A stretch of 64,000 nt of DNA from Streptomyces cadmiisoli (GTDB lineage: Bacteria > Actinomycetota > Actinomycetes > Streptomycetales > Streptomycetaceae): positions 8,308,001-8,372,000 of the forward strand of contig NZ_CP030073.1 in assembly GCF_003261055.1 (NCBI RefSeq), given 5' to 3'. The notes beneath the pieces were generated by a model, which was not told the DNA's origin, made no database searches, and was given only the letters and a program-made list of their open reading frames with translations. A program made the position numbers and the translations under genes. Positions 8,445 through 16,828 of this stretch are shown piece after piece (the first letter of the stretch is position 1; each line of letters opens with the position of its first letter).

Positions 8445-10019
8445 ATGGACTGGCTCATCGGCCTTGCCAAGTTTCTCGTCAACGAGATCCTCAGCCAACC
8501 GGCCTACCTCATCGGCACCATCACCGCCGTCGGCCTGATCGCCCTGAAGAAGTCGGCGGGGCAGATAGCCGGCGGTGCCATCAAGGCCACCCTCGGCCTG
8601 CTTCTCGTCGGTGCGGGCGCCGGTCTGGTGACCGCGGCGCTCGATCCGCTGGGCAAGATGATCCAGGGCACCACCGGCGCCCACGGCGTCATCCCGACCA
8701 ACGAGGCCATCGCCGGCATCGCCCAGGACCAGTTCGGTGCCCGCGTCGCCTGGCTGATGATCACAGGCTTCCTCGTCAGCCTGCTGCTGGCGCGCTTCAC
8801 ACCGCTGCGTTATGTCTTCCTCACCGGCCACCACATGCTGTTCATGGCCACCATGCTGACCATCGTCATGGCCACGGCCGGGCAGTCCTCCCTGGTCGTC
8901 GTCCTGGGCGGCGGTGTCCTGCTGGGCATCCTGCTGGTCTCGCTGCCCGCCCTCGCGCACCCCTGGACGAAGAAGGTCACCGGCAACGACAGCGTCGCCA
9001 TCGGGCACTTCGGCACCGCCGGATACATCACGGCCGGCGCCACCGGCCAACTCGTCAGCAAGTTCGGCAAGCCCAGCCGCAGCACCGAGGACATGCGTCT
9101 GCCGGAGGGGCTGAGGTTCCTCCGAGACTCCATGGTCGCCACCGCCCTGTCCATGGTGCTCATCTACCTCGTGATGAGTCTGCTGTTCCTCGCCAAGGCC
9201 GGACGTGAGACCGCCTTCAAGGCCTTCGCGGGAGCCGGCGGCGCCGGTGCCACCGGGCTCGGCGACTACATCATGCAGTCCTTCATGCAGGGACTTCAGT
9301 TCGGTATCGCCGTCGCCGTCATCCTGTTCGGTGTCCGGACCATCCTCGGCGAACTCGTCCCCGCTTTCCAGGGCATCGCCGAACGCGTCGTCCCCGGAGC
9401 GAAGCCCGCCCTCGACGCCCCCATCGTGTTCCCCTACGCCCAGAACGCCGTGCTGATCGGCTTCATATTCAGCTTCCTCGGCGGACTCGCCGGTCTGGCC
9501 ACCCTCATCTGGGTGCTCAACCCTGCGTTCGGTCTGGCACTGGTCCTGCCCGGTCTTGTGCCGCACTTCTTCACCGGCGGTGCCGCCGGCGTCTACGGCA
9601 ACGCCACCGGCGGTCGCCGCGGCGCCATCGTCGGCTCCTTCCTCAACGGCCTGCTCATCACCTTCCTGCCCGCGCTCCTGCTGAAGGTCCTGGGCAACTT
9701 CGGCACGGCCAACACCACCTTCGGCGACGCCGACTTCGGCTGGTTCGGTGCGCTGCTCGGCAACATCGCCAAGCTCGGCGGCACCGCCGGACTCATCGGC
9801 ATGCTCGCGCTCGGTGCCCTCCTCCTGGCGGGCGCCTGGGTCATGCAGACCCGCGTCGTCAACGCCGGCTGGGTGCCCGGGGCCGGAGTGGCTCCCGCGG
9901 GGCCTTCCGCAGCCCCGTCCGGCGCCGCGCCGGACGTACGCACCTATCGCAAGATCCCGCCCCCGGCCGGTGCCCCCACACCTCCGCCGGCTCCGGTGCA
10001 GCAGGAAGCGGCCCGCTGA
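8445..10019 (+). CDS. PTS EIIC permease, ascorbate (UlaA/SgaT) type
   Basis: A polytopic membrane subunit of 524 residues that translocates and, with EIIB, phosphorylates its sugar. It opens MDWLIGLAKFLVNEILSQPA and has ten or more hydrophobic segments. The UlaA-like pattern is clear in LALKK-like loops, TGHHMLFMATMLTIV near residue 127, and GTAGYITAGATGQLVSKFG near 190. After the last segment (about 470) there is a non-conserved tail rich in Ala and Pro (PPPAGAPTPPPAP) that should face the cytoplasm. AAAGGACGCACACTCTG precedes ATG 8445. L-ascorbate is the family's usual substrate, but pentitols or other sugars are possible in an actinomycete. Confidence 0.92.
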   Translation: MDWLIGLAKFLVNEILSQPAYLIGTITAVGLIALKKSAGQIAGGAIKATLGLLLVGAGAGLVTAALDPLGKMIQGTTGAHGVIPTNEAIAGIAQDQFGARVAWLMITGFLVSLLLARFTPLRYVFLTGHHMLFMATMLTIVMATAGQSSLVVVLGGGVLLGILLVSLPALAHPWTKKVTGNDSVAIGHFGTAGYITAGATGQLVSKFGKPSRSTEDMRLPEGLRFLRDSMVATALSMVLIYLVMSLLFLAKAGRETAFKAFAGAGGAGATGLGDYIMQSFMQGLQFGIAVAVILFGVRTILGELVPAFQGIAERVVPGAKPALDAPIVFPYAQNAVLIGFIFSFLGGLAGLATLIWVLNPAFGLALVLPGLVPHFFTGGAAGVYGNATGGRRGAIVGSFLNGLLITFLPALLLKVLGNFGTANTTFGDADFGWFGALLGNIAKLGGTAGLIGMLALGALLLAGAWVMQTRVVNAGWVPGAGVAPAGPSAAPSGAAPDVRTYRKIPPPAGAPTPPPAPVQQEAAR

Positions 10020-10683
10020 CGGCCCTGAGGATCGCTCGGTTCGCCGCGCACGGCACCGACGCGCTGTCGGGCAGGCCAGGCGCGGGCGGGTTCTCGTCCG
10101 GTACGACCACCGGACCGGCTCGCTCCACGACCTGGCCCGCTTCGGCGGCGCGGCCGCCGTACCCACTCCGCTGCCCGTGGCCGAACGGCACCACCTCCGG
10201 GCCCCCGGACGCGCGGAAAGGGTGGGTGCCGCCGCCGTCCGGAAGCGCACGTCGCAGGGACCGAACGGCATCGGCCGAGGTCGACGGCGACCGGCCGCGC
10301 CCCGGTCCTCGACCGTGGCGCGGCCGGTGATCGCTCCGCTCAGAATCAGTTAGTTGGCTGAAAATCGACCCTCGATGGCCAGCGGCCAGGGTGACGACGG
10401 TGCAGCGTGACCGTGGCAAAGCCCTCGAAACGTCTACTACGCGCCACTGAACACCAGTTGATACCGGGGGAGTCCGGATATCACATGCCGATGCCGTAGT
10501 AGTCATTTCTCGACGAAGTGAACTCGTGTCGGAGCTGACCCCTTTGCCCGGGTCCCCCCACCACATGGGGTGACTAGCATGTGTGGCGCGCTCGAACCGG
10601 AGGACGGCCTACCGCCTTCCAGGTTCTCGGTGATGCGCCAGTCGTGGACGTACTCCAGCTCTCACGGACCGAGGGACCGCGGA
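10020..10683. other. Intergenic region between the PTS and conservon loci
   Basis: About 660 bases without a supported gene. From roughly 10060 to 10300 one forward frame keeps G/C third positions and reads GRVLVRYDHRTGSLHDL, but it has no start or ribosome site, so it may be an eroded fragment. The more AT-rich part at 10340-10580 probably carries the conservon promoter. Confidence 0.4.
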
Positions 10684-12417
10684 ATGTCAGTGCCTGCTCG
10701 AGCCCGCCAGCGCCGATCCGCGCAAGGGACGCGCTCCTCACCGGCCGTGGTCCTCGCGGTCCTGGTCGTCACGGCCGCGGGGGCCGCAGCGGCCGTCGCG
10801 CTCTGCCCGGAGAGAGCCCGCGCGTGGGTGGCCGGCACGGCGATCGTCGGCTGGGCCTGTGTCGCGGCCGTCACCGCCACCGCCTCCGTCCGGCTGCGCC
10901 GGGCCCACCGCCGTGCGGATTCGCGCAGCGGTGAACTGGAGATGACCAAGCACAACTGGATGCAGCACGGCGCCGAGACGGACCAGTTGGTCAACACGAC
11001 CCTGCCGACGATCGCCCGGCAGCTGAGGGCCGGTACGAGCGCCGACGACGTCCTGTCCGGGCTGCCCACGCCCTCGGATCCGTACCTGCGCCGGATGCTG
11101 AACGTCTTCTCCGGTGAGATCGCCGAGTCCGTGCGGCAGGCCGCCGAGGCGCGGTCGGACCTCGAGGACACGCGTCGCGAACTGGTCCGGTGGAAGACGG
11201 AGATCGAACGCCTCACCGGCGACACCCTGCCCGCCGCGGTGGCCCTGCTGCGTGAGGGAAGCTCCGCCGACACCGCCCTCGCCAAGCTGGACTGGCCGGT
11301 CAACCCGGTTCTGCGTGCGCCCGCCGAATCGTTCATCCGTGAACTCGCCTACAGCGAGCGCCGTTCCGCCGCCGCCCAGGCCGCCTCCGCCAAGGCGCTC
11401 AGCCGGGTCCAGGCCAAGACGGTCAGCATGCTCGCCGACCTTCGTGACATGCAGGACCGCCACGGCGCGGACGTCTTCGGCGACCTGTTGCGCCTGGACC
11501 ACAGCACCTCGCAGCTGGGCCTCATGACGGACCGGCTCGCCCTGCTGATGGGCGGTCGCTCCAGCCGGGTCTGGAACAAGCCGATCGTCATGGAGAGCAT
11601 CCTGCGTGGCGCGGTGGGACGTATCGCCGCCTATCGGCGGGTTCGTCTGCACAATTCGAGCAAGGGCGCGATCGCGGGCTTCGCGGCCGAGGGTGTGATG
11701 CACCTGCTGGCCGAACTCATGGACAACGCGGCCAACTTCTCGCCGCCCATCGACGAGGTCCACGTGTACGTGGAGGAGCGCAGCGCCGGTCTTGTCGTGA
11801 CCATCGAGGACAGCGGTCTGAAGATGTCCGACGCCGCCATGCGCCGGGCCGAGGAGTCCGTTTCGGGCCGGGTCACCGACCTTGCCTCGCTCCAGGGCAC
11901 CCGGCTGGGCCTCGGCGTCGTGGGACGGCTCGCCGCCAAGTACGGCATAAGCGTCAACTACCGCCCGTCCTCGCGCGGCGGCACCGGTGTCGTCGTCCTG
12001 CTGCCGCCGCAGCTGGTGGCCCAGCAGCGCGAGCCGGTCACGGTGGATCGTCCTCGCCCCAGCGCCGAGGTCCCGGCCGCCGCGCCGACTCCCGAGGCCG
12101 AGGAGGTGCTGCCGGTCCGTCCGCAGGTGGTCGCGCCGGCGGACCTGGCGCCGCGGGCCGACATCCCGACCGCACGTACGTCGGCCACGGAGAACGGGCT
12201 GCCCGTCCGGGCCCCCGGCCGCACCATGGCCGAGGCGGAGCGCGGACGGCCGCGGGCGGCGGCCGAGCCCGAGCGCGCGGAGCCCGATGCCGCCGGTCCG
12301 GCGCGTGACGCCGGAAGCCGGTTCGGCGCCTTCCACCGGGGCCGCAAGGCGGCGGGCGCCGCCGAGGGCTCTCCCGCCGCATCCGCCGACACCGCCGGTC
12401 CCGAGGCGGACGTCTAG
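10684..12417 (+). CDS. cvnA: Conservon sensor histidine kinase-like protein CvnA
   Basis: First gene of a conservon, a Streptomyces module whose proteins form a membrane complex likened to eukaryotic G-protein systems. The 577 residues start at ATG 10684 behind GAGGGACCGCGGA. Two hydrophobic segments (about 18-40 and 46-65) anchor it; no large extracellular sensor domain lies between them. A long helical region leads to LLRLDHSTSQL near 270, then the ATPase domain with its N-box LLAELMDNAANFSPP near 350 and GLGVVGRLAAKYG near 415. The last 140 residues are a disordered Pro/Ala/Arg tail. It is followed by cvnB, C and D and a P450, the usual order. Confidence 0.93.
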   Translation: MSVPARARQRRSAQGTRSSPAVVLAVLVVTAAGAAAAVALCPERARAWVAGTAIVGWACVAAVTATASVRLRRAHRRADSRSGELEMTKHNWMQHGAETDQLVNTTLPTIARQLRAGTSADDVLSGLPTPSDPYLRRMLNVFSGEIAESVRQAAEARSDLEDTRRELVRWKTEIERLTGDTLPAAVALLREGSSADTALAKLDWPVNPVLRAPAESFIRELAYSERRSAAAQAASAKALSRVQAKTVSMLADLRDMQDRHGADVFGDLLRLDHSTSQLGLMTDRLALLMGGRSSRVWNKPIVMESILRGAVGRIAAYRRVRLHNSSKGAIAGFAAEGVMHLLAELMDNAANFSPPIDEVHVYVEERSAGLVVTIEDSGLKMSDAAMRRAEESVSGRVTDLASLQGTRLGLGVVGRLAAKYGISVNYRPSSRGGTGVVVLLPPQLVAQQREPVTVDRPRPSAEVPAAAPTPEAEEVLPVRPQVVAPADLAPRADIPTARTSATENGLPVRAPGRTMAEAERGRPRAAAEPERAEPDAAGPARDAGSRFGAFHRGRKAAGAAEGSPAASADTAGPEADV

Positions 12418-12540
12418 ATCCCGGCACCCGCACTGCCCAGGGCTTCGCAGCCCACCACCCCCGCACTGATTCGCCGCACCCCGTTGGATTGGAGGAACGG
12501 GCCGGGTGACCATCGACCGGTCTATCCCGTCCCGCCTGTC

Positions 12541-12960
12541 ATGGAGACCACTGACAACAGCCTCACCTGGCTCTTGATGAACCTCTTGGAGCGCACTCCG
12601 GGCACCCGCCACGCACTGGTCCTGTCCCGGGACGGTCTGAAGCTGTGCTGGACGGAAAATCTGACCCTGGACCAGGCCGACCAGCTGGCGGCCATCTGCT
12701 CCGGCATCCAGGCTCTCGCACAGGGCGCCTCAGTGGAGTTCGGCGACGGATCGGCCGGTGTCCGGCACTCCATGACCGAGTTCCACGGAGGCCTGCTGTT
12801 CATCGTGGAGGCCGGCCAGGGGGCGCACCTCGCGGTCGTCGCGGAGGAGAGTGCCGACCCGGGTGTGGTCGGCCATCAGATGACCGAGCTGGTCGAGCAG
12901 ATCGGTGACCATCTGCGGGCAGAACCGCGTACACCGGTCATCCGGGGTGCCTCAACGTGA
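12541..12960 (+). CDS. cvnB: Conservon roadblock/LC7 protein CvnB
   Basis: A 139-residue roadblock/LC7-domain protein, the class that regulates small GTPases, here expected to bind CvnD. Typical segments are LLERTPGTRHALVLSRDGLK (residues about 14-33), DQADQLAAICSGIQALAQ, and GGLLFIVEAGQGAHLAVVA. The start is taken at ATG 12541 because homologues begin just before the N-x-L-T-W-L-L segment. The nearest strong ribosome site (GGAGGAACGG, about 12491) is some 45 bases further up and suits a different frame, so a longer form from TTG 12484 cannot be excluded. It overlaps cvnC by GTGA at 12957-12960. Confidence 0.92.
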   Translation: METTDNSLTWLLMNLLERTPGTRHALVLSRDGLKLCWTENLTLDQADQLAAICSGIQALAQGASVEFGDGSAGVRHSMTEFHGGLLFIVEAGQGAHLAVVAEESADPGVVGHQMTELVEQIGDHLRAEPRTPVIRGAST

Positions 12961-13313
12961 TCCACAAACCCGTGGACATCGGTGTCCCGGACCGGCTCTA
13001 CACGGTCACGGGTGGGCGCAGCGAAGCCGACGACGGGTTCGACCTCGTGACGTTGATCGTCAGCGAGTGCGAACCCGCGGCCGGGATGCAGTCCGAGCAC
13101 GCGAGGATCCTCGAGCTGTGCCGTCATCCGACGGCGCTGGTCGAGGTCTCGGCCGAGCTGAAGCTGCCCATCACCGTCGTACGGATCCTTCTCGGCGACC
13201 TCCATGCCATGGGCAAGGTGAGCGCCCGTCATCCCCGCGCGGCCGAGTCCGTCGCGGCTCTCCCTGAAACCGCCCTGCTCCAGGAGGTGCTCCATGGGCT
13301 CCGCAACCTCTGA
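12957..13313 (+). CDS. cvnC: Conservon DUF742 protein CvnC
   Basis: A 118-residue DUF742 protein, a constant part of conservons. It starts at GTG 12957, overlapping the cvnB stop by four bases, which implies translational coupling. The fold resembles a winged helix: DRLYTVTGGRSE near the N-terminus, then ILELCRHPTALVEVSAELKL and VVRILLGDLHAMGKV, a helix-turn-helix-like pattern. Its DNA-binding role is unproven; in the complex it is thought to bridge the kinase and the GTPase. It overlaps cvnD by 20 bases. Confidence 0.93.
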   Translation: MIHKPVDIGVPDRLYTVTGGRSEADDGFDLVTLIVSECEPAAGMQSEHARILELCRHPTALVEVSAELKLPITVVRILLGDLHAMGKVSARHPRAAESVAALPETALLQEVLHGLRNL

Positions 13314-13911
13314 GCTGCCCTCCCAGCGCACGCCGCTGGCCGATGCCGCCGAGACCGGCCTGAAGATAGTCGTCGTGGGCGGGTTCGGCGTCGGCAAGAC
13401 GACCCTCGTCCGCTCGGTCAGCGAGATCCGTCCGCTGAACACCGAGGAGCTGATGACACAGGCGGGGCAGGGTGTCGACGAGACGGCCGGAGTGGAGCGC
13501 AAGACCACCACGACCGTCGCATTCGACTTCGGGCGCATCAGCCTGAACGACCGGATGGTGCTCTACCTGTTCGGCGCACCGGGCCAGGAACGCTTCTGGT
13601 TCCTGTGGGACCGTCTGTTCTCCGGCACCCTGGGCGCTGTCGTCCTCGTCGACACCCGGCGTATGGCGGACTCCTGGTACGCGATCGACAGGCTCGAACA
13701 CCACAAGACGCCCTTCGTGGTCGCCGTCAACAGGTTCGACAACGACGACAACCGGTTCTCGCTCGACGAGATCCGCCAGGCCCTGGCGCTCGGCGACCAC
13801 GTGCCCATGATCGACTGCGACGCGCGGGTCAGGTCCTCGGGCAAGGACGTCCTGATCACCCTCGTGGACCATCTCTACACACTGGCACTCTCCCGGGAGG
13901 GGACATCGTGA
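13294..13911 (+). CDS. cvnD: Conservon GTP-binding protein CvnD
   Basis: A 205-residue Ras-like P-loop GTPase. Motifs: the P-loop GGFGVGKTTLV at about 28-38; switch I around TTTTVAFDFGRI near 70; the G3 motif in LFGAPGQERFWFLWD near 90-104, where the usual DxxGQ is GAPGQ; and NRFDNDD near 148 in place of NKxD. These conservon-type variations are the family norm. It starts at ATG 13294 inside cvnC and ends overlapping the P450 start (GTGA at 13908-13911). The tight overlaps from cvnB to the P450 argue for one transcript and near-equal synthesis. Confidence 0.93.
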   Translation: MGSATSELPSQRTPLADAAETGLKIVVVGGFGVGKTTLVRSVSEIRPLNTEELMTQAGQGVDETAGVERKTTTTVAFDFGRISLNDRMVLYLFGAPGQERFWFLWDRLFSGTLGAVVLVDTRRMADSWYAIDRLEHHKTPFVVAVNRFDNDDNRFSLDEIRQALALGDHVPMIDCDARVRSSGKDVLITLVDHLYTLALSREGTS

Positions 13912-15173
13912 GCGACCACACCGGCGCCACGTCCACGAACGCGCCTCCGCCGGGCTGCCCCGCGCACGCCTCCGCCGTGCAGCTGGGTGGTCTGGAGTAC
14001 CAGCAGACGCCCTCCCAGCTGTATCGCACCATGCGCCGCGAGCACGGGTCGGTCGCGCCGGTGCTGCTCGACGGCGACATCCCGGCCTGGCTCGTGCTGG
14101 GATATCCCGAGGTCTGCTATGTGACCAGCCATGACGAGCTGTTCGCCCGGGACTCCCGGCGCTGGAACCAGTGGCCGAACATCCCGCCGGACTGGCCCCT
14201 GATGCCGTTCGTCGGCCACCAGCCGTCCGTGCTGTTCACCGAGGCGCAGGAGCATCAGCGCCGGGCCGGTGTCATCACACAGGCGCTGGAGGGGGTCGAC
14301 CAGTTCGAACTGGCCCGTGAGTGCCAGGCGATCGCCGAGCAGTTGATCAGCTCGTTCGCCGGTAGCGGTCAGGCCGAGCTGATGAGCACGTACGCCCACG
14401 TCCTGCCGGCCCGCGCGGTGCTGTGGATGTGCGGTGTGCCGCAGGGCAGGGCGGACACGGAGAAGCTCGTCGACGACCTGCGGATCTCGCTCGACGCCGG
14501 TGAGGGCGACGACCCGGTGGCGGCGTACATGCGGGTCGGGGCCCGGATCGCGGAGCTGGTCAAGGAGAAGCGGGAGAATCCCGGTCCCGATGTCACCTCG
14601 CGGATGCTGCTGGATCCGGCGGGTCTGACCGACGAGGAGATCGTCCAGGACCTGATCTCCGTCATCGCGGCGGCGCAGCAGCCGACCGCGAACTGGATCT
14701 GCAACACCCTGCGTCTGCTGCTGACCGACGAGCGCTTCGCGGTCAACGTCTCGGGCGGCCGGGTCAGTGTCGGTGACGCGCTGAACGAGGTCCTGTGGCT
14801 GGACACGCCGACCCAGAACTTCATCGGTCGCTGGGCCGTGCGCGACACGCAGTTGGGCGGGCGGCTCATCCGTGAGGGCGACTGTCTCGTGCTCGGCCTC
14901 GCGGCCGCGAACACGGACCCGCAGATCTGGCCCGAGTCGCATGTCGGTGCCGAGAACTCCGCGCACCTGTCCTTCAGCAACGGCGAGCACCGCTGCCCCT
15001 ATCCGGCTCCGCTGCTCGCCGACGTGATGGCGCGTACGGCCGTGGAGACGCTGCTGGAGCGGCTGCCCGACCTGGTGCTGGCCGTCGAGACGGAGAAGCT
15101 GACCTGGCGTCCGTCGATCTGGATGCGCGGACTGACGTCCCTGCCGGTGCAGTTCACGCCGGCGGTGCAGTGA
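13908..15173 (+). CDS. Conservon-linked cytochrome P450 without ExxR (CYP157-like)
   Basis: A 421-residue P450-fold protein translated from GTG 13908, coupled to cvnD. The heme-ligand region is intact in part: FSNGEHRCPYPAPLLAD near residue 360 supplies the Cys, but the Gly that usually follows two residues later is Tyr-Pro. The K-helix reads GDALNEVLWLDTPTQN: the glutamate is there but the arginine of ExxR is replaced by Trp. The I-helix has AAAQQPTANW in place of the A-G-x-x-T oxygen-activation motif. CYP157 proteins of Streptomyces conservons are the known P450s lacking ExxR, so the protein may be folded and heme-bound but act as a sensor or partner rather than a standard monooxygenase. 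Confidence 0.9.
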   Translation: MSDHTGATSTNAPPPGCPAHASAVQLGGLEYQQTPSQLYRTMRREHGSVAPVLLDGDIPAWLVLGYPEVCYVTSHDELFARDSRRWNQWPNIPPDWPLMPFVGHQPSVLFTEAQEHQRRAGVITQALEGVDQFELARECQAIAEQLISSFAGSGQAELMSTYAHVLPARAVLWMCGVPQGRADTEKLVDDLRISLDAGEGDDPVAAYMRVGARIAELVKEKRENPGPDVTSRMLLDPAGLTDEEIVQDLISVIAAAQQPTANWICNTLRLLLTDERFAVNVSGGRVSVGDALNEVLWLDTPTQNFIGRWAVRDTQLGGRLIREGDCLVLGLAAANTDPQIWPESHVGAENSAHLSFSNGEHRCPYPAPLLADVMARTAVETLLERLPDLVLAVETEKLTWRPSIWMRGLTSLPVQFTPAVQ

Positions 15174-15177
15174 TCAC

Positions 15178-15226
15178 GCCCTCCGCGGGCCGGTCGGATC
15201 CTCGGGATCCCCGGCTCGCGGAGGGC
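15178..15226. terminator. Bidirectional terminator between convergent P450 genes
   Basis: Outer arms 15178-15187 (GCCCTCCGCG) and 15217-15226 pair perfectly. Inside, CCGG and GGATCC repeats pair again around a TCG loop, giving a long nested stem immediately after the stop at 15173. Confidence 0.65.
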
Positions 15227-15249
15227 ATGCTGCCGCTACCGGTCCGCGG

Positions 15250-16476
15250 TCAGCCCGTGACCGGGGTGAAGCGCACCGGCAGCGACTGCGGACCGCGGGT
15301 GAAGACACCCTGCTCGACCGGGTCGAAGCCGTCGGCGAGACGGAGGTCGGGCATCGCGTCGAGCAGCTGGTTCACACCGGTCTCGACCTCCGCCTTGGCC
15401 AGGAGCGCGCCGACGCAGAAGTGCCGGCCGAGCGCGAAGGCGAGATGGTCGGCGGCGGCCGAGAACGCCGACGTCGTGGTGAGGTCGTCGCGGAAGATGT
15501 CGAACCGGTCGGGGTCGCTGTAGCGGCGCTCGTCCCGGTTGGCGGCGCCGATGAGGCAGGTCACCGTGGCGCCCTTCGGGATGATGCCACCGGACACCTC
15601 GACGTCGGTGGCCGACTGCCGCATGATCATGTGGACCGGCGGGGTGAAGCGCAGCGTCTCCGCAAAGGCCGCGGAGATCAGACTCCGGTCCTCCCGGACC
15701 GCCGCCAACTGGTCCGGGTTCACCAGCAGGTTGGCCAGGATGCTGGCAATGGCCTTGTCGGTGGTCTCACCGCCCGCGGCCAGCAGGAGGCTGCAGAACG
15801 CCTTGATGTCCTCGTCACTCATCCGGACGCCGTCGACCTCGGCGGCGCAGAGCGAGGACAGGAGGTCGTCACCGAGGTTGTCGCGCCGCTCGCGGATGAT
15901 CGGGATCATGTACTCGGCGAACTCCACGCGGGTGCGCTCGCCGGCGGCGGTCACCTCGGGGTCGCCGGACAGGTTTCCGAGGAACGCGATCACCGCGGTG
16001 TACCAGCGGTGGAAGCGCGCGTGGTCGGCCTTGTCCAAGCCCAGCATGTCCGCGATGACGTTGACCGGGAAGCGGGTGGCGTAGTCGCTGACGATGTCGG
16101 CGGAGCCGGACTCCCGGAAGCCGTCGATCAGTTCGCGCGAGTTGCGCTCGATGACCGGCAGGAACTTCTCCTGGAGGTCGCTGCCGCGGAAGGCGGGGGC
16201 GACGAGGGCGCGTCGTACCGCATGTTCCCGGCCACTGAGCTGGAGGATCGTCTTGCCGTGAACGGGCTCCAGCTGCCAGTCGTAGTTGTCGGTGGTGAAC
16301 TCCGACTTCTTGTCCTTGAAGACGCGTTCGACGTCGTCGTAGCGGGAGATGATGTAGCTGTTGGTGGCTTCGTGCCAGATCAGGGGTTCTTTCTCGCGCA
16401 TCACGGCGTACGCGGGGTAGGGGTTCGCCGCGAACTCGGGCGAAAGGATGTCGGGCGCCTGCTGGGCAGTGGACAC
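15250..16476 (-). CDS. Cytochrome P450
   Basis: A soluble bacterial P450 of 408 residues, expected to hydroxylate or otherwise oxidise a small molecule using ferredoxin electrons. All hallmarks are intact: I-helix LLAAGGETTDKAIAS near 240, K-helix AETLRFTPP near 280, and heme loop FALGRHFCVGALLAKAE near 350. The start is GTG 16476, preceded by GAGGAGTTCC. It converges on the conservon P450, from which it differs strongly, and diverges from the secreted four-module protein. No ferredoxin gene or biosynthetic cluster adjoins it, so the substrate is unknown. Confidence 0.93.
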   Translation of the reverse strand: MSTAQQAPDILSPEFAANPYPAYAVMREKEPLIWHEATNSYIISRYDDVERVFKDKKSEFTTDNYDWQLEPVHGKTILQLSGREHAVRRALVAPAFRGSDLQEKFLPVIERNSRELIDGFRESGSADIVSDYATRFPVNVIADMLGLDKADHARFHRWYTAVIAFLGNLSGDPEVTAAGERTRVEFAEYMIPIIRERRDNLGDDLLSSLCAAEVDGVRMSDEDIKAFCSLLLAAGGETTDKAIASILANLLVNPDQLAAVREDRSLISAAFAETLRFTPPVHMIMRQSATDVEVSGGIIPKGATVTCLIGAANRDERRYSDPDRFDIFRDDLTTTSAFSAAADHLAFALGRHFCVGALLAKAEVETGVNQLLDAMPDLRLADGFDPVEQGVFTRGPQSLPVRFTPVTG

Positions 16477-16828
16477 GGAACTCCTCGAAATAGACGTGTG
16501 CCGTCGAGGAGAAGGTTATTGATCTTTCCTTGGCTCAAACAGTCCAGTCCTGGCCGAAGTTGAGCGCTTGACGGATCTTGTGCACGGCTGCGGTGGTGCC
16601 GACCGCTGGACGGGCCGCGTCAACCGGGCGCTCCGGCACGCTCACCGCGCCTCGTCCGCCGTGCTTGTCACCGACGTCGCCGTATCGCGGGGGACTTTGA
16701 ACACTTCGATGACAAAGTGTGGACATGACAAGCGGAAGTCTCCTATCTTTGCGGCGAAACACGGAGTGCCCGCCGCGGAAGACCGGAACGACATCCGGCA
16801 CGGTCCGGTCCCCACCACAGGAGGACCA
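16477..16828. promoter_or_regulatory. Divergent promoter region with an inverted repeat at 16701-16720
   Basis: A 352-base region between divergent genes. ACACTT at 16701-16706 and AAGTGT at 16715-16720 form a 6-8-6 inverted repeat. A second pair, ACTTTG at 16694-16699 and CAAAGT at 16713-16718, overlaps it. The repeat lies about 110 bases before the secreted protein's start and could be its operator. No regulator is adjacent. Confidence 0.4.

Noticed and set aside
10054..10356. Forward coding-like stretch after the PTS EIIC gene
   Set aside because: Third-position bias is good but there is no start or ribosome site and no recognisable family; noted only as a possible eroded fragment.
8370..12612. 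Long minus-strand open frames opposite the PTS and CvnA genes
   Set aside because: Codon bias and known domains are on the plus strand; the antisense products are Gly/Asp/Arg-rich with no domain.
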